Shown one piece after another: positions 1 through 4,934 of a stretch of 6,034 nucleotides of DNA (position 1 is the stretch's first letter; each line of letters starts with the position of its first letter). The position numbers were made by a program, and so were the translations under genes. The notes under the pieces are model-generated. The model was not told the origin of the DNA, made no database searches, and saw only the letters and a list, made by a program, of their open reading frames with translations. The DNA is from Nitrospirota bacterium (GTDB lineage: Bacteria > Nitrospirota > Nitrospiria > SBBL01 > Manganitrophaceae): positions 1 through 6,034 of the forward strand of contig JAHFEM010000137.1 in NCBI GenBank assembly GCA_023248505.1. The letters are read 5' to 3'.

Positions 1-1
1 C

Positions 2-1069
2 TTTCAAGGCGATCCGGCGGCGGCGCTGCTGGAAGTGCTCGATCCGGCGCAGAACCATGCCTTCGTCGATACCTATCTCGGCGTCCCGGTGGATCTGACG
101 AAAGTTCTCTTCATCTGCACTGCGAACACGACCGAGACGATCCCCTCGGCCTTGCAGGACCGGATGGAGATCGTGTCCCTCTCCGGCTACACCGAGGAGG
201 AGAAGGTTCATATCGCCCGCCGATACCTCCTTCCAAGACAGCTTCGCGCGCACGGTCTTCAAGAACAGGAAGTCACGCTTGAAGAAGAGGCCGTCCGAAG
301 GGTCATTCGCGACTACACGCGCGAGGCGGGGGTTCGGAGTCTTGAACGGACGATCGCAGCGATTCTTCGGAAGGCGGCCCGCCGGATGACAGAAGGGACA
401 CCCACGCCGATCGTCGTCAGCGCGGAGAAAGTTCCGGAATATCTTGGGCGATCGCGGTTCTTCAACGAGGTGCTGGAACGGATCGACCGTCCCGGTGTGG
501 CGACCGGGCTTGCTTGGACGCCGACCGGCGGGGATGTTCTCTTTGTCGAGGCGACGATGATGCCGGGGCATGACGAGCGGTTGATCCTCACCGGGATGCT
601 CGGCGATGTGATGCGGGAGTCGGCGCAGGCGGCCCTCTCCTATGTTCGGTCGAATGCCGAGCGGTTGGGGGTCGATCCGAAGGTGTTCGACGGAAAAATC
701 GTCCACATTCATGTCCCCGCCGGCGCCATTCCGAAAGACGGCCCCTCGGCCGGCGTCACGATGGTTGCGGCGATTGCCTCGCTGGCTTCCGGGCGACCGG
801 TGCGGAACGATCTCGCCATGACCGGCGAGATTACCCTGCGGGGCAAGGTTCTGCCGGTCGGCGGGATTAAGGAGAAGGTGTTGGCTGCATACCGGGTGGG
901 GGTGAAGACGGTTCTCCTTCCGAGGCGGAATGAGAATGATCTGGAGGATGTGCCGGAAGAGGTGAAGCGTTCGCTCACCTTTATTCTGCTCGACTCGGCG
1001 GAGGAGGTGTTGAAGAACGCGTTGGTCCCGGTTCCTACCGAGAGTCGAAGAGAGGGGTTGTTGGTTTAA
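2..1069 (+). CDS. lon: ATP-dependent Lon protease, C-terminal part (5' truncated by window edge)
   Basis: Lon is a cytoplasmic AAA+ serine protease that unfolds and degrades damaged and regulatory proteins. The reading frame is already open at base 2 and encodes 355 visible residues, so the N-terminal substrate domain and Walker A/B motifs lie off the window (whole Lon is usually about 800 residues). The fragment begins in the [16 protein letters not shown] segment that follows Walker B. Also visible are the sensor-1 region ending FICTAN (Asn about residue 42), the DRME arginine (about 54) and the sensor-2 segment GVRSLER (about 110-116). The proteolytic domain has the catalytic Ser in PKDGPSAG (codon 746-748) and the catalytic Lys in GGIKEK (codon 869-871), so the Ser-Lys dyad is intact. 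The TAA stop is at 1067-1069 and a strong hairpin follows 7 nt later. The identification is from family motifs; the promoter and start are not visible. Confidence 0.97.
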   Translation, partial: FQGDPAAALLEVLDPAQNHAFVDTYLGVPVDLTKVLFICTANTTETIPSALQDRMEIVSLSGYTEEEKVHIARRYLLPRQLRAHGLQEQEVTLEEEAVRRVIRDYTREAGVRSLERTIAAILRKAARRMTEGTPTPIVVSAEKVPEYLGRSRFFNEVLERIDRPGVATGLAWTPTGGDVLFVEATMMPGHDERLILTGMLGDVMRESAQAALSYVRSNAERLGVDPKVFDGKIVHIHVPAGAIPKDGPSAGVTMVAAIASLASGRPVRNDLAMTGEITLRGKVLPVGGIKEKVLAAYRVGVKTVLLPRRNENDLEDVPEEVKRSLTFILLDSAEEVLKNALVPVPTESRREGLLV

Positions 1070-1076
1070 AAAGAGA

Positions 1077-1113
1077 TCCCCTCGCCCCTTCTTTGTATGA
1101 AGGGGCGAGGGGA
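1077..1113. terminator. Perfect 15-bp hairpin, probable bidirectional terminator between lon and sodC
   Basis: Arms 1077-1091 and 1099-1113 are perfectly complementary and G+C-rich around a 7-nt loop. The hairpin starts 7 nt after the lon stop. On the plus strand the following T-run is weak (TTTT only at 1124-1127). On the minus strand the hairpin is followed after 4 nt by TTTTT (the A-run 1068-1072), so it also reads as an intrinsic terminator for transcripts arriving from sodC, whose stop is about 320 bp away. The structure is seen directly; its two-way use is inferred. Confidence 0.8.
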
Positions 1114-1140
1114 GATAGAAGGATTTTCTGAAATTGGAAT

Positions 1141-1257
1141 GGGGCGCTATCCCCCCACGATCAGACGCCGCAGCGACCGCGCCAGTCACCCCGAAAAGCA
1201 GGCTTTTCGGGGACCCCGACAAAACCCACCGACGGACTGCTGCCGGGTGGCCGCCCC
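1141..1257. other. G+C-rich, hairpin-dense non-coding block of unknown function
   Basis: This block sits between the lon terminator and the end of sodC and carries no credible gene. Its ends are complementary (GGGGCG 1141-1146 with CGCCCC 1252-1257). Inside are a perfect 10-bp hairpin (1189-1198 with 1203-1212, loop CAGG) and a second stem (CCACC 1226-1230 with GGTGG 1246-1250, continued by CGG 1233-1235 with CCG 1243-1245). The layout resembles a closed multi-branched RNA or a palindromic intergenic repeat. It could be a small RNA, a sodC 3' UTR element or a dispersed repeat. I do not recognise it as a known RNA family, and the strand is undetermined. Confidence 0.4.
1189..1212. repeat. Perfect inverted repeat (10-bp stem, 4-nt loop)
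   Basis: CCCCGAAAAG pairs exactly with CTTTTCGGGG around CAGG. It is the strongest stem in the 1141-1257 block. No T-run follows on the plus strand, and on the minus strand the sequence after the stem is also not T-rich, so it is not a typical intrinsic terminator. Confidence 0.75.
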
Positions 1258-1260
1258 TTT

Positions 1261-1290
1261 TTCTAGGGTAATCGGCTGACCTTCTAGGGT
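1261..1290. repeat. Pair of 9-bp direct repeats TTCTAGGGT
   Basis: TTCTAGGGT occurs at 1261-1269 and again at 1282-1290, a 21-bp period that puts both copies on the same face of the helix (two turns). They contain CTAG, which is rare in many bacterial genomes. A paired protein-binding site or remnants of a repeat are possible; no function is known. From here to 1430 I see nothing else that can be named. Confidence 0.5.
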
Positions 1291-1430
1291 CGAGCGGCCT
1301 ATTTGGAGAAAACAGACACAGGACGCCTGAAGGGCCAGAGGAGTCAACCCGCAGACGCTCCACTCCTGATTCTGACTTACTCATTTCGTGTTCAGTTCTT
1401 CAACTCACTTTCCGATAGGTCCCCGCCTTT

Positions 1431-1949
1431 CTATTTTTTCTTAATCACCCCACATGCGGCGCGAGGGCCGGCATTTCCAATGGGGTCGCTTTTTTCGTCA
1501 TCGGGGGCGACGTGGATGACGAGTGCGGTGCCGTCAGGTTGGAAGAGGGAGTTCTTTCCCTCGCCGAAAGTGACCCGCTGGGTCGTTACCTCTGTTTTTG
1601 CGGTTCCGTCGGGTCCGACCGTCAGGTTGGGGAGATCACCGGCGTGCGGCCCTTCCGGACTTTGTAATCCGTGTTTTTTCCCCTCCGGATTGAGGTGGCC
1701 TCCGGCCGATTTGAAATCGGGGCCTTCGCATTTTCCGGCGGCGTGAATGTGGAGACCGTGCTGGCCGGGTGAGAGTTTGGACACCGTCAGCGCGATCTTC
1801 ACCCCATCCGCCCCTTCCGTAAGTGTCGCCGTTCCGATCTTTTCACCCTGTCCATTCTGAATGTCGGCTTCCGCCTTCGGCGCGGTCTCCGCAAAGGCGG
1901 CGGAACTGAACAGAACCAATGCAAGTGCAGCGAGAGCAGCGTATCTCAT
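1431..1949 (-). CDS. sodC: Periplasmic Cu/Zn superoxide dismutase
   Basis: It converts superoxide to oxygen and hydrogen peroxide in the periplasm. The 172-residue product has a Sec signal peptide with likely cleavage after AFA (residue 20). The family signature is complete: copper ligands His67 and His69 (GLHIH), bridging His85 (SAGGHLNP), zinc ligands His93, His102 and Asp105 (HAGDLPNL), and copper ligand His146. Cys74 and Cys166 can form the conserved disulfide, and Arg163 in GPRAACGVI is the substrate-guiding arginine. Length is normal for bacterial SodC, and the protein ends in a short lysine tail. The ATG is fixed by an excellent Shine-Dalgarno site 9 nt upstream and by the signal peptide. 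It stands alone, convergent with lon and divergent from the Wzi-like gene. Ligand roles are assigned by family alignment from memory. Confidence 0.97.
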   Translation of the reverse strand: MRYAALAALALVLFSSAAFAETAPKAEADIQNGQGEKIGTATLTEGADGVKIALTVSKLSPGQHGLHIHAAGKCEGPDFKSAGGHLNPEGKKHGLQSPEGPHAGDLPNLTVGPDGTAKTEVTTQRVTFGEGKNSLFQPDGTALVIHVAPDDEKSDPIGNAGPRAACGVIKKK

Positions 1950-1958
1950 GTGAGTTCT

Positions 1959-1964
1959 CCTCCT
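1959..1964 (-). promoter_or_regulatory. Ribosome binding site of sodC
   Basis: On the minus strand AGGAGG lies 9 nt before the ATG at 1949. It is the only strong Shine-Dalgarno match in front of a visible gene start in this window and fixes the sodC start. Confidence 0.9.
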
Positions 1965-2037
1965 TTTGTCGATCTGTGTTCATCGTGTGAAGAAGTGATC
2001 CGTATCCAACAGGACACCGGGCGGGAATAATTCGAAG

Positions 2038-2067
2038 AGTATAGGACGGTTCGGCGCAGGGAGTCAA
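2038..2067 (-). promoter_or_regulatory. Sigma-70-type promoter for sodC
   Basis: On the minus strand the -35 box TTGACT (2062-2067) and -10 box TATACT (2038-2043) are separated by 18 bp. Transcription would begin near 2031, giving a leader of about 80 nt before the sodC ATG. Both boxes differ from consensus by one base. Inferred from sequence match only. Confidence 0.75.
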
Positions 2068-2124
2068 GAATCTTTGGATGCAGGGTAGAGGGTTCGTTTC
2101 AGTTCAACAAGCCGATCCCATTCC

Positions 2125-2135
2125 ATAACCGTTAT
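2125..2135. repeat. Short palindrome ATAAC-C-GTTAT
   Basis: A perfect 5-bp inverted repeat around a single central base lies about 60 bp upstream of the sodC -35 box and about 75 bp upstream of the Wzi-like gene's putative -35 box. Its size and position suit an operator in a divergent regulatory region, but it is short enough to arise by chance. Confidence 0.3.
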
Positions 2136-2137
2136 CC

Positions 2138-2169
2138 ATGCAATCATTCGACTCTCCACAATGATGCAT
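2138..2169. repeat. Imperfect inverted repeat in the sodC / Wzi-like intergenic region
   Basis: ATGCAATCATT (2138-2148) pairs with AATGATGCAT (2160-2169) over 10 bp with one bulged A and an 11-nt spacer. The arms are A+T-rich, so an operator is more likely than a terminator. Together with 2125-2135 and the CATCGA copies it makes this 400-bp gene-free stretch (1950-2347) the probable control region for two divergent genes. Confidence 0.45.
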
Positions 2170-2228
2170 CGATTTTGTTCTTCTCCTCATAAATTCGACA
2201 GCATCGATTGCGTTTTGAGAAACATCGA
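2167..2228. repeat. Three CATCGA direct copies near a promoter
   Basis: CATCGA occurs at 2167-2172, 2202-2207 and 2223-2228. The first two share the longer match GCATCGATT (2166-2174 and 2201-2209). The last two are 21 bp apart and lie against the -35 and -10 boxes of the putative promoter at 2208-2235. This is compatible with binding sites for a regulator; no specific regulator is implied. Confidence 0.4.
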
Positions 2229-2235
2229 CTATACT
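2208..2235 (+). promoter_or_regulatory. Putative sigma-70-type promoter for the Wzi-like gene
   Basis: TTGCGT (2208-2213) and TATACT (2230-2235) are separated by 16 bp. The -10 box is good and the -35 box moderate. Transcription would begin near 2242, about 105 nt before the ATG at 2348. Confidence 0.5.
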
Positions 2236-2347
2236 GTAAAAGTCATTTCGTTATCAATGTCGAATCTGATGTGAAGCAGGTGAGGTCCACATTCCTCTGA
2301 AGGGTTGGTTTATTCAATCGCAGTCTGATTCCATCATTCAAACGACA

Positions 2348-3598
2348 ATGCGTTTTCTTAAGAGATCCCGTTTTCATCTGATTGCGGTCACGCTTCTTCT
2401 CTTTTCCTCTCCCTTATATGCAGAGGCCATCCATATTCAGAACACCTTGACCCTGGAATTCTCCTGGGTCGACCTGGAGAAAGAGGAGAGCCGCCTTCGC
2501 GAGAACCACTGGGGAGATCAAATCTTTGACGGCCCCAATATTCAAACATCGCTTTATTCCCATCTTTCAATAGGAGATTCTCTTTCCGCGGTTTTGATGC
2601 CGACTCAGGTGACGCCGCGGGAGGGACGCGACCTCTTCTTCCGGAAGGCTTACCTTCGTTTTGAATTAGGGAATGTCGCTGTGAAGGTTGGAAGGGACTC
2701 TCTCTGGTGGGGGCCGGGGAGGCATGGGGCCCTCCTTGTTTCCAATAATGCATTTCCATTTGATCTCATTCATGTTGGAACCTCCTCTCCATTTCTTCTC
2801 CCGGGATTATTCTCACGATTGGGCGAGTTCGAAGTCGAAGGATTCTTGACCCGACTCGATGAAAACAGAGATTTTTCTCATGTCCGATTGTTGGGTTTAC
2901 GGCTGGTCTACCACCCGCGAGAAGAAATCATCATCGGTATTTCCCGAATGACGATGTTTGGCGGTGAAGGACGGCCTGATCTCACGCCGATCGACTTGGG
3001 AAGATTGTATTTTAGCGATCCGAATCGATCTGGGAAGTTCGATGTCAACGAGTTGGCCGGTGTCGATGTGCGGTTGCGCCCACAGATTAGTCGAATTTTG
3101 CCCGGCCATGCTCTCGAACTTTATGGTGAATATGGAGGAGAAGACGAGGCCGGTTTCCGACCCAGCAAGCCGGCCCTCCTTGTCGGGATGGAATGGGGGT
3201 ACAAGAGCGGGAGAGTGATTATAGAACATGCGTCGAATCATGTGAGCGGTTTTCCGGACGTCTGGTACCATCACACTATTTACACCTCCGGCTATACCTA
3301 TCGAGGCGAGATCATCGGCCATCATATGGGGAGCGATGCAAAAGATCTTTATATTCGGACCGAATTGCCTCTCTGGGAGCAGTGGATCGGTGGAGTCGAT
3401 TTTGAGCAAGAGAAACGCCATCTTTCTTCCCCTGTCCGGGAGGAGATGCGCCGTTGGGCGGGAGATGTAACTTACTCTGGAAGCACAGGACGCTCCTATT
3501 CAGCGCGGTTGATCTATGAGCGGATTGAGAATTTAAACCTTCTAGCGGAAAATGAAGAGAATGTGTATGGAATATTAATGGCCACTTTGCGCTTTTAG
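2348..3598 (+). CDS. Capsule assembly Wzi-family outer-membrane protein
   Basis: Wzi-family proteins are outer-membrane beta-barrels that hold or organise capsular polysaccharide at the cell surface. The 416-residue product has a Sec signal peptide with a basic n-region, a hydrophobic stretch and cleavage after LYA (residue 25) or AEA (27). The rest shows alternating beta-strand character and ends in phenylalanine, as expected for a barrel assembled by BAM. The family core is clear: GRDSLWWGPGRHGALLVSNN (115-134) after a FFRKAYLRF strand, ELYGEYGGED (257-266), and a His/Tyr/Gly-rich segment WYHHTIYTSGYTYRGEIIGH (306-325) continuing to MGSDAKD. The ATG is the first start after an in-frame stop at 2267, but no Shine-Dalgarno sequence precedes it. 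The downstream neighbour is convergent with a 19-nt gap. The family call is confident; the exact polymer is unknown. Confidence 0.9.
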   Translation: MRFLKRSRFHLIAVTLLLFSSPLYAEAIHIQNTLTLEFSWVDLEKEESRLRENHWGDQIFDGPNIQTSLYSHLSIGDSLSAVLMPTQVTPREGRDLFFRKAYLRFELGNVAVKVGRDSLWWGPGRHGALLVSNNAFPFDLIHVGTSSPFLLPGLFSRLGEFEVEGFLTRLDENRDFSHVRLLGLRLVYHPREEIIIGISRMTMFGGEGRPDLTPIDLGRLYFSDPNRSGKFDVNELAGVDVRLRPQISRILPGHALELYGEYGGEDEAGFRPSKPALLVGMEWGYKSGRVIIEHASNHVSGFPDVWYHHTIYTSGYTYRGEIIGHHMGSDAKDLYIRTELPLWEQWIGGVDFEQEKRHLSSPVREEMRRWAGDVTYSGSTGRSYSARLIYERIENLNLLAENEENVYGILMATLRF

Positions 3599-3617
3599 TG
3601 AAGAGATAATGAAGAAA

Positions 3618-4580
3618 TTAGAACAGATAGCCTGCCTGGAAGACGAATCGATTGGTATCTTTAATCCCTTCATCCTGTTTGAGGCGGTGCTGTATCCCGC
3701 CGGTCAGGTGGAAAGAAGACGCTACATACCGGAGGGCGGCGGTCAGCGCCGTATCGTTTCCCTGCTGTGGGATTTCATTTCGCACCGTGTTGTTCGTTTC
3801 CAGGAGGAGTTGCAGTTGACGGGATTTGATGAGGGGGAGAGCGATTCCAAGATCAATTAATCCATGTCTCTCTTCAGTCGGTTTATCGGGATCTCGAATA
3901 AAAACGCCTCCATCGGCGTAAAGGTCGATGTTATAGTCGTAGAACAAAGAGGGGGAGAGGTTGACTTCGGCGGATGCCAAGAAGAGCGCTTTCATCCCCC
4001 AAGAATCGACGATATCGAATTCAACTGTCTTGCTTCCAATCGGTGAAAAGTAGGTCAGGGACAAACCGACGGCGGGAATACCCAAGTCCTCATCTTGATT
4101 CAAAAAGCGCCACTTCAATGAAAATTCTCCTCCTTGAACACCCGCGCTATCCACTCCGTGGCTTTCAAAGTTGTAAATGTACGGGACGCGCACCGATACC
4201 TCAGCCCAGTCCAAAATGCCTAATGTGAGCGTTCCAGAGAGCTCATTGATCGTGTAGTCCGGGTTGGTACTGCTGTGTTCGTATGCAACGCCAAGCCCTA
4301 CTTCTACTTCCCCCGGCGGGAGGGTATCTGTAGATTGAGTAAAGAGAAGCCCGCTCGGACCGAAGATCGTAGCGGGAGTCCGGACGAGCTTCATCTCTCC
4401 AGCCCAAGCAGCAGAAGTAAGTATTTCAATAAAGATAATGAGTCCTATAAAAAAGAATCGGTGCACCGGTTCTTCCGTTTTGAAGGGAGAGCTTCTTCCT
4501 TCGGTAAAGATTCGTCGGTTCAATACTCCCCCCATTTTTAATGTTGATGGTTTTTTGACGTGTTTTGGTATCTTCCGCAT
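3618..4580 (-). CDS. Outer-membrane beta-barrel protein (Phenol_MetA_deg / transporter-like), function unknown
   Basis: I do not recognise a specific gene. From ATG 4580 the product is 320 residues. It has a hydrophobic segment at 42-54 and an AWA cleavage site (58-60), then about 260 residues of amphipathic strands, many turns, no cysteine and a C-terminal Phe (GYLF), all typical of an outer-membrane barrel. The segments ILDWAEVSVRVPYIY (122-136) and GGEFSLKWRFL (150-160) resemble small substrate-channel barrels of the MetA-pathway/transporter type; this resemblance is from memory and moderate. The 38 residues before the signal peptide are unusual. No Shine-Dalgarno site precedes ATG 4580 or the internal ATG 4535. 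GTG at 4466, preceded by GGAAG, would give a 282-residue protein with a normal signal peptide and may be the true start. It sits between two polysaccharide-export-type genes on the opposite strand. Confidence 0.72.
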   Translation of the reverse strand: MRKIPKHVKKPSTLKMGGVLNRRIFTEGRSSPFKTEEPVHRFFFIGLIIFIEILTSAAWAGEMKLVRTPATIFGPSGLLFTQSTDTLPPGEVEVGLGVAYEHSSTNPDYTINELSGTLTLGILDWAEVSVRVPYIYNFESHGVDSAGVQGGEFSLKWRFLNQDEDLGIPAVGLSLTYFSPIGSKTVEFDIVDSWGMKALFLASAEVNLSPSLFYDYNIDLYADGGVFIRDPDKPTEERHGLIDLGIALPLIKSRQLQLLLETNNTVRNEIPQQGNDTALTAALRYVASSFHLTGGIQHRLKQDEGIKDTNRFVFQAGYLF

Positions 4581-4595
4581 GCCGTAAGTATAGTA

Positions 4596-4604
4596 ATTAT
4601 ATCA
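4596..4604 (-). promoter_or_regulatory. Putative extended -10 promoter for the antisense barrel gene
   Basis: On the minus strand TGATATAAT is a perfect extended -10 element. No convincing -35 box lies 16-18 bp upstream, which is tolerated by extended -10 promoters. Transcription would begin near 4589, only about 9 nt before ATG 4580, which favours the internal GTG 4466 as start unless the message is effectively leaderless. Confidence 0.45.
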
Positions 4605-4638
4605 AATAAAAAAAATGTAGGTTCTCGCTGTCATAAAC

Positions 4639-4666
4639 TTGACAAAAGCCAAACTTGGGCTATACT
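4639..4666 (+). promoter_or_regulatory. Near-consensus sigma-70 promoter for the polysaccharide export gene
   Basis: A perfect -35 box TTGACA (4639-4644) is separated by 16 bp from TATACT (4661-4666), one base off the consensus -10. Transcription would begin near 4673, leaving a leader of about 260 nt before the ATG at 4935. It is the best promoter match in the window. Confidence 0.75.
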
Positions 4667-4717
4667 TTTTTTCACATCATCATTTGGTCTATCCCAGTTC
4701 ACAATTTTATCTCTTGG

Positions 4718-4854
4718 CAAAGGCAACTAAATATTGGATGGTTCCGATATATCCGTGGTAGAGATGTGTTTTAGAGTGAGCATATATCGAACCGCAAGTC
4801 TCGATTTACTTTTGCCTTTGTGTTCATCTATCACGCCGGTAAATTCGGTGTGAT
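4718..4854 (+). other. Structured leader of the polysaccharide export gene, candidate cis-regulatory RNA
   Basis: The leader between the promoter and ATG 4935 carries nested complementary segments. An outer 9-bp pair CAAAGGCAA (4718-4726) with TTGCCTTTG (4812-4820) encloses an inner 12-bp pair, 4740-4752 with 4782-4793, that has one bulged C. A separate hairpin follows: 4830-4838 with 4846-4854, 9 bp including one G-U, loop of 7 nt. A weaker element (CGGT 4885-4888 with ACCG 4902-4905) lies nearer the start codon. I cannot match it to a known riboswitch. It could be an RNA regulator, an antitermination site or an operator array. Confidence 0.45.
4830..4854 (+). repeat. Hairpin in the export-gene leader (9-bp stem, 7-nt loop)
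   Basis: ATCACGCCG (4830-4838) pairs with CGGTGTGAT (4846-4854) with one G-U pair. No T-run follows on the plus strand, so it is not an intrinsic terminator. The G-U pair, rather than a mismatch, slightly favours an RNA-level role. Confidence 0.55.
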
Positions 4855-4934
4855 CATTTCGATATAAATGACTATCTCTTTGTTCGGTTAGAGGTGATCC
4901 GACCGCTCGAGAGAATTCAACCATAGGTTTTAAT

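Noticed and set aside
1097..1279. 60-codon plus-strand frame starting inside the lon terminator
   Set aside because: Its start codon lies in the loop of a strong terminator, its composition follows the hairpin block, and no ribosome site is present.
1141..1310. RNase P, tmRNA or SRP RNA in the gene-free stretch (a CAAATAGG match occurs on the minus strand near 1300)
   Set aside because: Only this short word matches RNase P RNA; the other conserved blocks and the required length are missing, and no tmRNA or SRP core was found.
1303..1746. 147-codon open frame on the plus strand opposite sodC
   Set aside because: It is antisense to a complete, motif-verified sodC, starts in non-coding DNA without a ribosome site and shows no recognisable protein character.
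2897..3421. 174-codon open frame on the minus strand inside the Wzi-like gene
   Set aside because: It lies wholly antisense to a gene with clear family motifs and a signal peptide, and has no plausible domain.
4782..4793. tRNA T-loop-like GGTTCGAT on the minus strand
   Set aside because: The bases after the match do not close a T-arm and no acceptor or anticodon stems can be built around it. It is one arm of the leader inverted repeat.
4711..4934. c-di-GMP (GEMM) riboswitch in the export-gene leader
   Set aside because: GGCAAAGGCAA is faintly reminiscent, but the required GACGCAAAGC-type segment and tetraloop/receptor layout are absent.
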